A DNA stretch of 64,000 nt from Caulifigura coniformis. GTDB lineage: Bacteria > Planctomycetota > Planctomycetia > Planctomycetales > Planctomycetaceae. The notes under the pieces are model-generated. The model made no database searches. It saw nothing but the letters and a program-made list of their open reading frames with translations, and was not told where the DNA came from. Of this stretch, positions 17,491 to 25,815 are shown one piece after another. The stretch is taken from positions 5,964,314 to 6,028,313 of the forward strand of contig NZ_CP036271.1 in NCBI RefSeq assembly GCF_007745175.1. Reading direction: 5' to 3'. Within the stretch, counting starts at the first letter, position 1, and every line of letters begins with the position of its first letter. Both the position numbers and the translations under genes were made by a program.

Positions 17491-17679
17491 TCACTCGATG
17501 ATCACGGCGAATTTCCCGCGACAGCCTCGGCACGTCTTCCACAGATACCGGGAGCCGTCGCCCTGATTGATGCTGCGGTCGGTCGTGTGGTCCGGGCTCT
17601 TACAGAGCGGACACTTCACCCGTTTGATGATGACAGTCGGGCGAACCGGCTTGAGTTCATCGGGAAGCGGTGGGAACAC
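17491..17679 (-). CDS. Small zinc-ribbon protein resembling Ogr/Delta activators
   Basis: With a GTG start at 17679, preceded by AGGGG six bases upstream, the product has 62 residues; an upstream TTG at 17727 would add 16. It has VKCPLCKSPDHTT and later TCRGCRGKF, a Cys2-Cys2 zinc ribbon with an aromatic near the end. Spacing and size are like the Ogr/Delta family, which lets phage P2 and its satellite P4 turn on head and tail genes. It sits between the primase-helicase and the capsid genes. The regulatory role here is inference; a generic zinc ribbon is the alternative. Confidence 0.55.
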   Translation of the reverse strand: MFPPLPDELKPVRPTVIIKRVKCPLCKSPDHTTDRSINQGDGSRYLWKTCRGCRGKFAVIIE

Positions 17680-17747
17680 AGAACGCCCCTGACCCCATGA
17701 GGATTGTACGGGAAAAGGTGAAAACAAAACTGACTCTCACGCTGGGC

Positions 17748-17769
17748 AACGTGTGATACGACGTGGCGA
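17748..17769. repeat. 22-bp repeat, copy 2 (before the zinc-ribbon gene)
   Basis: AACGTGTGATACGACGTGGCGA matches 14725-14746 at 21 of 22 positions. It lies about 70-90 bases upstream of the zinc-ribbon gene start on the minus strand, which would suit a regulatory site. Confidence 0.55.
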
Positions 17770-17797
17770 GAGGGCGGTCAGAAGGACCCCGGTTCGG

Positions 17798-17935
17798 ACG
17801 TGGGCGGTTTTCGCAATCGTCCACGTGGAGAGCCGCGACGACGTTGTGGACGTGGGCGGGCGGTCCCTTTAGACCGCCCACACACAACGTCCCGACACGT
17901 GGGCGGGTACGTGGGCGGTCACTCATCGCCCACGT
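17798..17935. repeat. Iteron-like ACGTGGGCGG repeats, candidate replication origin
   Basis: ACGTGGGCGG occurs in direct orientation at 17798, 17850, 17897 and 17909. Inverted relatives lie at 17873-17879 (ACCGCCC) and 17928-17935 (GCCCACGT), and an 8-bp stem GGGCGGTC/GACCGCCC sits at 17858-17879. The array lies at the 3' end of the primase-helicase gene, as origins of satellite and plasmid replicons often do. Origin function is inferred. Confidence 0.6.
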
Positions 17936-19727
17936 CCTGTCTGATTGAGTATTCAAGGGTCTCGTTCCCCTTCTTGGTGATGGTTTGAGTGGTCAGTTGG
18001 TTGTCGGCGCGAAGCATGTTGACGAGCCGTTCACACCTCTCCCGTGACAGGCCAGTGCGTTCGCGCAACACGCGGATGGTGGCCGGGCCTTGCCGTAGGG
18101 CATCGACGACCTGCCGCTTGCCCTCAATGTCGCGCTGGCTCGTCCGCTGTTCGCCGACGGTCAGCCTGCCCTTCAACTTGGTCACGTCGACCCCGCCGTC
18201 TGGCAGCCAGAGCGGAAACGCCCACCTGATCGCGAGAGGGGCCAGCGGCTTGAACGATCGAACCGCAGCCTCGAGGACGACCGTGTTCTCTTCCTCGTGC
18301 GGCCGGAGAACGGCGTGCGTGTCAGCCGCCCGGGATTGAGCGCCAGCACCAGCGCCCGTATCCGTGACAGATTTTTCGCCTTGCTGGCCTCGGCTTGTGT
18401 GATGAATCCCGCACCAAGAACACGCGGCCGTCCCGATCAGCTGGTCAAGCTTGTTGTACAACGCCGCCATTTGGGCGTTGTCGTTTTCGCTGACGCCTTC
18501 CGGGTAAAACCTATACCAGCTGTCGCCGATGACGAGCTGGTACTCGCCGCGCTCGATGCCATCGAACACCCGGTCAAGTTCCAGGAGCGACAGAAGCTGG
18601 CCACGAAGGGGCAGGACGTGCAGGCTGGATTCGTAGTCAGTCTGTCGCAGTCCCATCGCCTCCGCGACGACAGGAAGCCTGTGCGCGATGGTCTCTGGAT
18701 GCAGCTCGTTGTCGAGGATCAGCACCTTTCCCGGCGTGCAGGCGAACGTGTCGAGCCATTCGCGGCCCGTGACGATCGAGAGGGCCAGGTTGTAGGCCAG
18801 CCAGGACTTGCCCACCTTCGGCGGCGCGATGAGGTTCATCGTCTCGCCCTGCCTCAGCAGACCGTCCACGATGATCGGACGCATTTCCGGGTACTGCTTG
18901 GCCAGGTCGCCAAACGTGAGCGGTTTCAGAATCCGGGATTCTTCCGCCGGCCCGCTGGATGACCATTTGGGGGCCTCCCCGGCCAGCTGTTCGAGTTGCT
19001 TCTTTGAACCGCCGGCCGCGAGCCAGTCCGAGACGTCGCCCTTCGCCGGCAGGCCAGGCAATCGCAGCACCTTGATCGACCGGGCGTACCCGACCAGCGA
19101 CCGTGCGACCTCCTCCGCATGTTTTTCACCGGGATTGTCGTTGTCCGGGAGGATCACCACGTGCCGCCACACGAGGTGTTCCGCGAATTCCTTCCGCCAT
19201 TTGCCGGCCCCGCCGGAGTTGCACGTCGCCGTCAGCCCCATTGCGGCCAGGCGGTCGGCGTCCTTCTCGCCTTCGACGACGTAGACCACTCGGTCGTGGT
19301 CGGCGGACTGAATCAGCGCCGGCAGGCGGTAGGGAACCGGGTCGACGCCAGACAGCTTATGAATCCAACCACCGTTCCCGTCCGGCCGGCGCTGGCGGAA
19401 ATCCTTCGGCTCATATCGAACCGCCTGATACAGCAGCTTGCCGAAGGCGTCGCAGTAGTCGTAGGTCGCGACGATCTGACGACCGTTGCCGCCATGGTGG
19501 CCGTTGCTCCGCGGTTGTGAGAACAGGTCCGACAGTTCCATGCCGGCCGCGAGCGCCACGCCTGCCGAGGTGCAGCCGGCGTGACAGCGGATCAGCGTTC
19601 TGCCGTCCGGGCCCGCCGTGATCGACAGGGAGTTGCGGTTGTCATCGTGCGCGGGGCAACGTGCCGTCCATTGACCGTCGCCACCTTTCACTCCTTCGAG
19701 CCTCGCGAGGATTTCAGCGGTCGTCAT
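17919..19727 (-). CDS. Primase-helicase of the element
   Basis: The 602-residue product has three parts. A CHC2 zinc-binding domain comes first (Cys24-Pro-Ala-His27 and Cys48-x3-Cys52). A Toprim domain follows with VVEGEKDA (Glu152) and LPDNDNPG (Asp195, Asp197), the metal-binding acids of DnaG-type primases. A RepA/AAA-type P-loop domain comes next with Walker A APPKVGKSW (301-309), Walker B LILDNEL (336-342) and CGIHHTSRG. A winged-helix-like tail (RERTGLSRERCERLVNML) may bind the origin. Such proteins prime and unwind satellite or prophage origins, like P4 alpha. Repeats at 17798-17935 are the likely target. It overlaps the next upstream gene by 14 bases. Confidence 0.88.
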   Translation of the reverse strand: MTTAEILARLEGVKGGDGQWTARCPAHDDNRNSLSITAGPDGRTLIRCHAGCTSAGVALAAGMELSDLFSQPRSNGHHGGNGRQIVATYDYCDAFGKLLYQAVRYEPKDFRQRRPDGNGGWIHKLSGVDPVPYRLPALIQSADHDRVVYVVEGEKDADRLAAMGLTATCNSGGAGKWRKEFAEHLVWRHVVILPDNDNPGEKHAEEVARSLVGYARSIKVLRLPGLPAKGDVSDWLAAGGSKKQLEQLAGEAPKWSSSGPAEESRILKPLTFGDLAKQYPEMRPIIVDGLLRQGETMNLIAPPKVGKSWLAYNLALSIVTGREWLDTFACTPGKVLILDNELHPETIAHRLPVVAEAMGLRQTDYESSLHVLPLRGQLLSLLELDRVFDGIERGEYQLVIGDSWYRFYPEGVSENDNAQMAALYNKLDQLIGTAACSWCGIHHTSRGQQGEKSVTDTGAGAGAQSRAADTHAVLRPHEEENTVVLEAAVRSFKPLAPLAIRWAFPLWLPDGGVDVTKLKGRLTVGEQRTSQRDIEGKRQVVDALRQGPATIRVLRERTGLSRERCERLVNMLRADNQLTTQTITKKGNETLEYSIRQDVGDE

Positions 19728-19899
19728 CCGCTTCGTCCTCCAGTTTGCGGATCTCGTAGAGCATCGCGCTGTGAATATCGAGAAGCCGCTGGTATGCCGC
19801 GGTTCCGATCTGCGTTGCCGCGCGAACTTCCTGAATCAGCACACACGCCCGCAGTAGTTTCACAACTCGCGGCTGTACCTTCGGCCTGACCGTGGCCAT
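19714..19899 (-). CDS. Small unknown protein overlapping the primase gene
   Basis: The 61-residue product starts MATVRPKVQPRVVKLLRACV and is mostly helical and charged, ending EIRKLEDEADDDR. Its 3' end overlaps the primase-helicase gene by 14 bases, which suggests co-translation. No motif is recognised. Confidence 0.5.
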   Translation of the reverse strand: MATVRPKVQPRVVKLLRACVLIQEVRAATQIGTAAYQRLLDIHSAMLYEIRKLEDEADDDR

Positions 19900-19968
19900 A
19901 ATTGGGCTTCCTTGAGCTTTGCCCGGCCGGCCTCGTGAACCGCGTCCGGGCTTTTTTCGTGGACTTGA

Positions 19969-20190
19969 TCAGGCCGAAGCGTCGCGATGGTGCTCGTCAG
20001 CGCCGGTCCGCTGGACGTGATCGATCCAGTCGCGTCCCAAGAGCCAGCCCTTGCCGGCGGAATACTTGACCTTCAGCCCGTCGCGGCGAGCCTGCCGCAT
20101 CGCATGGCGGCCGACCTTGAAGGTCTGTTCGAACGTCGCCAGCGGGTACATGACATCCGGCAAGACGGCCGGAATCGGGATAGCAGACAT
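19969..20190 (-). CDS. Excisionase-like small DNA-binding protein
   Basis: The 73-residue product is short and basic. Its middle reads YPLATFEQTFKVGRHAMRQARRDGLKV followed by KGWLLGRDWIDHVQ, the pattern of MerR/AlpA-type excisionases: a helix-turn-helix and a wing that places an Arg/Gly-rich loop on DNA. Such proteins control the direction of integrase action or activate the replication gene in satellites. It lies upstream of the primase gene in the same direction. The family call is from pattern only. Confidence 0.6.
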   Translation of the reverse strand: MSAIPIPAVLPDVMYPLATFEQTFKVGRHAMRQARRDGLKVKYSAGKGWLLGRDWIDHVQRTGADEHHRDASA

Positions 20191-20254
20191 CGCTCACTCC
20201 ATCTGTTGTATTCCCGGCGTTCAATCAGCCGGTCGATGAAGTAAACACGAAGAA

Positions 20255-20274
20255 ACCCGCCGTGTGGGGCGGGT
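20255..20274 (-). terminator. Probable terminator after the 127-residue gene
   Basis: A 7-bp stem ACCCGCC/GGCGGGT with a six-base loop is followed on the minus strand by TTTCTTC. It lies 39 bases past the stop of the gene at 20313-20696. Confidence 0.55.
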
Positions 20275-20312
20275 CTTGGTGGGGCAGAATCGGTTGTCCA
20301 GAAGTGTCCAGT

Positions 20313-20696
20313 TCAGGTTTTCCGTGGTCCTTTTCCGGGCAGGCTTTGTCCACTTCCTGTCCACTTCACGAAGCGAACTTGGGTGTCGTCGTATGTGGCG
20401 GGCAGGGCATCAATGCGAAACTGCCACTGCCTCGAAGTGACCTTCCTGAACCTCGGGTCATCCTTGAACCTTCTGGCAATCGTCCTGTGATGCTCGACAT
20501 CGAAGACAATCGCCCACTGGCTAGGCAGGCGACACCGCGACCATTGGGGCGCAGCGGGGGGAACGGCCTCAGATGGCATCGGTGATGTCAGCGGCGCGAG
20601 TGCCGCAAACGTATCGAGCGTCGATTGCGGGGCAATGCCACTGATCCAGAACCCCGGCGACACGTATGCGGGCAGCCCGTCTCTTGACTTCTCCAT
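20313..20696 (-). CDS. Unknown protein at the right end of the element
   Basis: The 127-residue product starts MEKSRDGLPAYVSPGFW and has a Pro/Ala-rich first half and a basic second half (RRFKDDPRFRKVTSRQWQFRID). There is no membrane segment. GGGGA upstream of the ATG supports the start. A 11-bp inverted repeat at 20700-20748 lies right before it and may control it. The C-terminal codons overlap the GTCCACT pair at 20348-20365. No family is recognised. Confidence 0.55.
   Translation of the reverse strand: MEKSRDGLPAYVSPGFWISGIAPQSTLDTFAALAPLTSPMPSEAVPPAAPQWSRCRLPSQWAIVFDVEHHRTIARRFKDDPRFRKVTSRQWQFRIDALPATYDDTQVRFVKWTGSGQSLPGKGPRKT
20348..20365 (+). repeat. Paired GTCCACT repeat (third copy)
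   Basis: Two GTCCACT units start at 20348 and 20359, 11 bp apart. The weaker pair GTCCAGA/GTCCAGT lies just before it (about 20295-20311). These resemble the pairs at 11442-11460 and 20802-20820. Confidence 0.45.
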
Positions 20697-20699
20697 CGC

Positions 20700-20748
20700 T
20701 CATTCCCCTGTAGAGCCAGGCGGCCAGCCGGCGCTCGCAGGGGAATGA
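20700..20748 (-). promoter_or_regulatory. 11-bp inverted repeat upstream of the 127-residue gene
   Basis: TCATTCCCCTG (20700-20710) and CAGGGGAATGA (20738-20748) pair exactly across 27 bases. The first arm contains the ribosome-binding GGGGA of the gene at 20313-20696 on the minus strand, so the hairpin could block translation or serve as an operator. Confidence 0.5.
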
Positions 20749-20801
20749 TTCCGCGAACGTCGGCAGGCCTGCGGGTAGCTACTCCCGCGAACCCGGCAAG
20801 T

Positions 20802-20820
20802 GTCCACTCAACTGTCCACT
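20802..20820 (+). repeat. Paired GTCCACT repeat, candidate arm-type integrase site (right)
   Basis: Units start at 20802 and 20814, and the block matches 11442-11460 at 18 of 19 bases. It lies 102 bases inside the right att repeat. Confidence 0.5.
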
Positions 20821-20922
20821 GAAACGCATCCGCGTGATGAATCTCAGGGCCAGCCGCATTCTACAGCGACAGCGGTTTTCAATAGTCCGGCATAAGCCAG
20901 ATTTTGACCTGAAGTACCGCGT

Positions 20923-20970
20923 GGATTGTGGTTCCGGAGGTCGCGGGTTCGAGTCCCGTTGTCCACCCTT
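20923..20970. repeat. Right attachment repeat (48 bp), tRNA-His fragment
   Basis: It is a perfect copy of 11347-11394, and the sequence before it (to 20922) does not complete a tRNA, so this is the displaced 3' fragment of the original tRNA-His gene. The native terminator follows at 20976. Confidence 0.95.
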
Positions 20971-20975
20971 GAAAG

Positions 20976-21010
20976 AACCGCTGCCTGAGACAGGCAGCGG
21001 TTCTTTTCGT
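20976..21010. terminator. Bidirectional terminator (original tRNA-His terminator, also nrdB)
   Basis: A 12-bp perfect stem AACCGCTGCCTG/CAGGCAGCGGTT with loop AGA is followed on the plus strand by CTTTTC and on the minus strand by CTTTC. It follows the displaced tRNA-His fragment by a few bases, so it was the tRNA terminator before the element entered, and it also ends the nrd operon reading the other way. Confidence 0.85.
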
Positions 21011-21045
21011 TGATCACAGCCGGAGGCACGGCAGGCGGCCTCCGA

Positions 21046-22119
<1,074 letters not shown>

Positions 22120-22135
22120 GAATTCGTTCCTGAAA

Positions 22136-22450
22136 TCAGGGTTGGATATCGATGGAATCGGGATGTGAGTGGACTGCCCGCGAACGTTGATTGAGACGGT
22201 TCATGCGGTGGACCCAGCGAATCAGTTCTCTCGGGTCGGCCAGATAGTCGGCATGATGAAGAGGCTCATCCTGCCGGGTGAGGTACGTTGCGACGTAGGG
22301 GCCACCGGGATCCGGCAGGTCGAAGCCGTCGACGTTGGTGACCAGGAGCCACGACCCATCCGGAAACTCGCGCCGCCATCCGCGCGAGATTCCCGGGATG
22401 TGATCCTGCTTCCAGCCGCCGTCATCGAACACGCCTCGCGGCGGAATCAT
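22136..22450 (-). CDS. Unknown protein between nrdA and nrdB
   Basis: The 104-residue product starts [20 protein letters not shown] and has conserved-looking Trp/Gly residues ([21 protein letters not shown]). No known domain is visible. Its ATG shares one base with the stop of nrdA (TAATG), so it is co-translated with RNR, and nrdB follows 16 bases later. The setting suggests a role linked to RNR, for example a metal or subunit factor, but nothing in the sequence proves it. Confidence 0.7.
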   Translation of the reverse strand: MIPPRGVFDDGGWKQDHIPGISRGWRREFPDGSWLLVTNVDGFDLPDPGGPYVATYLTRQDEPLHHADYLADPRELIRWVHRMNRLNQRSRAVHSHPDSIDIQP

Positions 22451-25272
22451 TACTGACAGGCTTCACAGGTCGGATCGTCGATCGGGCAGAGTGCCGGCGG
22501 GGCCTCGGCCGGGCCATCATCGCGACGGATCTCGATGTCGCTGGAGGCGCTCTTGTTCTTCATCCACTTCGGCTGGACGCCAAAGCGGTTGACGTCGAGC
22601 GTCGACTTTTCGACCTGTGTGGCCGCGAGAGTGCGGAGGTAGTAGGTCGTCTTGAGACCCGACCGCCACGCGAGGAGATACATGTCGTTCATCTTCCGGC
22701 CGCTCGGCTCGCAGAGGTACAGGTTCAGCGATTGCCCCTGATCGATCCATTTCTGCCGCCGGGCCGCGCACTCGATGAGCCATTTCGGCTCAATCTCAAA
22801 AGCCGTCAGGTACTGCTGGCGGATCTCGAGAGGGATGCGGCCGATGTTCTGGACGGAGCCGTCGTAGTACTTGAGCTCGTCCAGCATCTGCGCATCCCAC
22901 AGGCCGCGGGACTTCAGCAGATCGACGAGGACTTCGTTGACCTGCGTGAACTCGCCGGAGAGGTTGCTCTTGGCGTAGAGGTGCTTGTACTCCGGCTCGA
23001 TCGACTGCGCGACGCCGATGATCGTCGAGATCGTGGCGGTCGGGGCAATCGCCAGCACATTGCTGTTTCGCATTCCGTGCTTTGCAACGGCGTCGCGTAC
23101 GACCTGCCAGTCGAGTGTCGTCGAACGGTCCACAGCGATTGCTTCGCCGCGTTCCGATTCGAGCAGCTCAAGCGTGTCGATCGGGAGGAGGCCGCGGTCC
23201 CACTTCGAACCGCGGTACGTCGGATAGGTGCCGCGGTCGCGGGCCAGTTCGGACGACGCGAGGAATGCGAAGTAGGAAATCGCTTCCATGCTGCGGTCAG
23301 CAAACTCGACGGCCGCATCGCTGGCGTAGCTGATTCCAAGCGTGTGCAGGGCGTCCTGGAAGCCCATCAGTCCCAGACCGATCGGACGATGGCGCTGGTT
23401 CGATCGCTCGGCCTCCGGCGTGGGGTAGTAGTTGATGTCGATCACGTTATCGAGCATCCGGAGGGCGACAGTGACCGTGGACTTCAGCAGGTCCAGATCG
23501 AGCTGACCGTCGCGGATGTGGACCGCGAGGTTGATCGAGCCGAGATTGCAGACGGCCGTTTCATCCTCGGACGTGTTGAGCAGAATCTCCGTGCAGAGAT
23601 TACTGCTGTGCACGACGCCTGCGTGATCCTGCGGCGAGCGGATGTTGGAGGGATCCTTGAATGTGATCCACGGATGTCCCGTCTCGAACAGCCGGGTCAG
23701 CATCTTCCGCCACAGATCGCTGGCCGGAATCCGGCGGAACATCCGCAGCTCGCCTTCATCCGCCAGGGTTTCGTACTGCAGGTAGCGGTCTTCGAAAGCC
23801 TTGCCGTACAGGTCGTGGAGATCCGGCACCTCATCCGGGCTGAAGAGCGTCCACTGGCCGTTCTCCTGCACGCGCTTGAGGAACAGGTCCGGAATCCAGT
23901 TGGCGGTGTGCATGTCGTGCGTCCGCCTGCGGTCGTCGCCGGTGTTCTTCCGGAGGTCGAGGAACTCTTCGATGTCGAGATGCCACGTTTCCAGATAGGT
24001 GCAGACTGCGCCTTTTCGCTTGCCCCCCTGATTGACAGCGACAGCCGCGTCGTTGACGACCTTCAGGAACGGGATGACGCCCTGGCTGCTGCCGTTCGTG
24101 CCGTTGATGTGGGCGTTCGTCGCACGAATGCTCGTCCAGTCGTTTCCGAGTCCGCCGGCCCACTTCGAGAGCTTGGCGTTATCGGAAACGGCCTTGAAGA
24201 TGTTCTCCAAATCGTCTTTCACCGTGCTCAGATAGCAGGAGCTGAGCTGCGGATGCGGCGTTCCCGAGTTAAACAGCGTCGGCGTGGCCGAGGTGAATCG
24301 GAACGTCGAGAGGACTTCGTAGAACTCGATTGTCCGGGCTTCGCGATCTCCGGGCTCCTGGATCGCCAGCCCCATGGCGACGCGCATCCAGAAGTATTGA
24401 GGCGTCTCGATCCGCCGGCCGCCGATGTGCAGCAGGTAGCGGTCGTAGATGGCTTGCAGCCCGAGATAGCGGAACTGGGTGTCGCGTTCGGGACGCATGG
24501 CCTGGGCGAGCCGGGTCAGATCGAACGTGCGAAGCTCGGGCGACAGACGACCGGCGCGGATGCCGTCGATGATCGAGTGTTCAAACCGGTCCTGGTGCAG
24601 GCGACTCAGCGATTTCTCGTCAGGCGTCTGGCCGAGGACTTCCTGGTAGACGACATTCCGCATCAATCGCGAAGAGACGGTGTCGTAGGCAGGATCGCGT
24701 TCAATGCGGGAGCGGGCCGCGAGAATCTGGGTCTTGTAGATCTCGGCGACACCGATGCCGTCGAAGACCGAGCGCAGGACTTCATCGAAGAGTTCATCGA
24801 CGTCGACGCAGTCTTCCAGGCCCCTGGACGCGATGGCGAGGCGGCGGCGCACTCGCTCGGCATCGAAGGGGACGCGTGATCCATCGGACAGGACGACCGA
24901 GATCGTTGGTTCCGCTGCCGCGACGGCCTCGCCGCGGATCGCCCGCATCTTTGCGTGTTCGGAGCGATAAATGATGTAGCGACGTGCGACGCGGTAATGG
25001 CCGCGGGCCATCAGCTCCATTTCGACGAGGTCCTGAACTTTCTCGACGTCGACGCCTTCCGGCCGGCTGGCCCAGGTTCCAACGTCGCTACAGGCCGCCT
25101 CGGCGATGGCGGTGATGTCCGACTGCACTTCGCCGTCCAGGGGCTGGCCTTCGGCCAGATTCAGCTCAGCGCGAAACGCATTGGCCACCGCACCCTGAAT
25201 TCTCTGGGAATCAAACGGAACCGTTCGGCCATCGCGTTTCCGGACCAGCCACTCGTGTCGCGCACGCACCAT
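22450..25272 (-). CDS. nrdA: Ribonucleotide reductase large subunit with two ATP-cone domains
   Basis: With the ATG at 25272 (AAGGAG nine bases before it) the product has 940 residues. Two ATP-cone allosteric domains come first ([18 protein letters not shown] and [18 protein letters not shown]). The catalytic core has [16 protein letters not shown] (active Cys), CNLGSINL and APTATIS. The C terminus ends in CEACQ, the Cys pair that is re-reduced by thioredoxin. Double ATP-cones occur in the Chlamydia enzyme too. It catalyses NDP to dNDP reduction with NrdB. A cobalamin riboswitch at 25520-25710 lies in its leader. The open frame extends to 25485, but that part is leader sequence. Confidence 0.95.
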   Translation of the reverse strand: MVRARHEWLVRKRDGRTVPFDSQRIQGAVANAFRAELNLAEGQPLDGEVQSDITAIAEAACSDVGTWASRPEGVDVEKVQDLVEMELMARGHYRVARRYIIYRSEHAKMRAIRGEAVAAAEPTISVVLSDGSRVPFDAERVRRRLAIASRGLEDCVDVDELFDEVLRSVFDGIGVAEIYKTQILAARSRIERDPAYDTVSSRLMRNVVYQEVLGQTPDEKSLSRLHQDRFEHSIIDGIRAGRLSPELRTFDLTRLAQAMRPERDTQFRYLGLQAIYDRYLLHIGGRRIETPQYFWMRVAMGLAIQEPGDREARTIEFYEVLSTFRFTSATPTLFNSGTPHPQLSSCYLSTVKDDLENIFKAVSDNAKLSKWAGGLGNDWTSIRATNAHINGTNGSSQGVIPFLKVVNDAAVAVNQGGKRKGAVCTYLETWHLDIEEFLDLRKNTGDDRRRTHDMHTANWIPDLFLKRVQENGQWTLFSPDEVPDLHDLYGKAFEDRYLQYETLADEGELRMFRRIPASDLWRKMLTRLFETGHPWITFKDPSNIRSPQDHAGVVHSSNLCTEILLNTSEDETAVCNLGSINLAVHIRDGQLDLDLLKSTVTVALRMLDNVIDINYYPTPEAERSNQRHRPIGLGLMGFQDALHTLGISYASDAAVEFADRSMEAISYFAFLASSELARDRGTYPTYRGSKWDRGLLPIDTLELLESERGEAIAVDRSTTLDWQVVRDAVAKHGMRNSNVLAIAPTATISTIIGVAQSIEPEYKHLYAKSNLSGEFTQVNEVLVDLLKSRGLWDAQMLDELKYYDGSVQNIGRIPLEIRQQYLTAFEIEPKWLIECAARRQKWIDQGQSLNLYLCEPSGRKMNDMYLLAWRSGLKTTYYLRTLAATQVEKSTLDVNRFGVQPKWMKNKSASSDIEIRRDDGPAEAPPALCPIDDPTCEACQ

Positions 25273-25519
25273 GACAGCAATCTCCTTCCCGCACCCCGAG
25301 GCGCAGACTGATCTGATTGCCGGACGAGCAGAAGGAAATGGCGTTCGAAGAGCCAGCGTGCGCGAGTGGAATGACGAAGCCCATTCCGCGAGCGAAGCAC
25401 AGCGCGCAGCCGCATGCCCAAGGCATGTCCCCGAAGACCCTTTCCCACGAAGGTCCGGCATCCGAACATCAGGCCCCGACAGCATCCAGCCGCCGGTACA
25501 CTCCAGAACCTGATCTCCG

Positions 25520-25710
25520 ATTGCTGGCAGGTCTTCGGACTCGCGGACAACGATTCAGCCTCGACTGAATCGACCTAATGACCATCGCTTCCCAGCCGGT
25601 CGGCCAGTGCATTAATGGTGTTCGTTTCCACTCACCGCTGCGGGGCAGTTCCGGTTTCCCACCGGGATTCCCTCTTTCCCAGCCACAACAGGTTGTGGCT
25701 GACCAGCAAT
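25520..25710 (-). promoter_or_regulatory. Cobalamin (B12) riboswitch upstream of nrdA
   Basis: On the minus strand, P1 is formed by ATTGCTGG (25703-25710) with CCAGCAAT (25520-25527). The conserved core follows: GAGGGAA, CCGGTGGGAAACCGG, ACTGCCCCGC, CACTGG, GGGAAGCG and the B12 box GAGTCCGAAGACCTGCC. All key blocks of the AdoCbl/Cbl aptamer are in order. About 250 bases separate it from the nrdA ATG, room for an expression platform that I could not fold with certainty. Repression of class I RNR by B12 is known from Streptomyces. Confidence 0.93.
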
Positions 25711-25815
25711 GAATCGAAAGATATCGTGGATGCTCGAATCGTCAACTCAGCGTTGAGCGACTTCGTCGCGTTCGTCCCGCTGCTGGTCTGGGGCGTGCGT
25801 CAGCCCAGCCGCGGC

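Larger units (their letters stand above)
11347..20970. mobile_element. Integrated satellite-like element with capsid gene, inserted in tRNA-His
   Basis: The element is bounded by a perfect 48-bp direct repeat made of the 3' part of tRNA-His (11347-11394 and 20923-20970); one repeat unit plus insert is 9576 bp. A tyrosine integrase gene lies six bases inside the left repeat. Cargo includes an excisionase-like protein, a CHC2/Toprim/P-loop primase-helicase with repeats behind it, an Ogr/Delta-like zinc ribbon, a prohead protease-capsid fusion, a ribbon-helix-helix protein and small unknown proteins. I find no terminase, portal, tail, holin or endolysin. The set resembles P4-like or capsid-forming satellites more than a full prophage; a reduced prophage remains possible. 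Confidence 0.9.

Noticed and set aside
22732-24879. A 715-codon open frame on the plus strand opposite nrdA
   Set aside because: It lies wholly antisense to nrdA, has no known motif, is very rich in Asp/Arg/Val as expected from the complement of a high-GC coding strand, and has no good start site.
25161-25550. Open frame of 129 codons in the nrdA leader
   Set aside because: Its 5' part lies in the cobalamin riboswitch and its 3' part overlaps the nrdA start in another frame.
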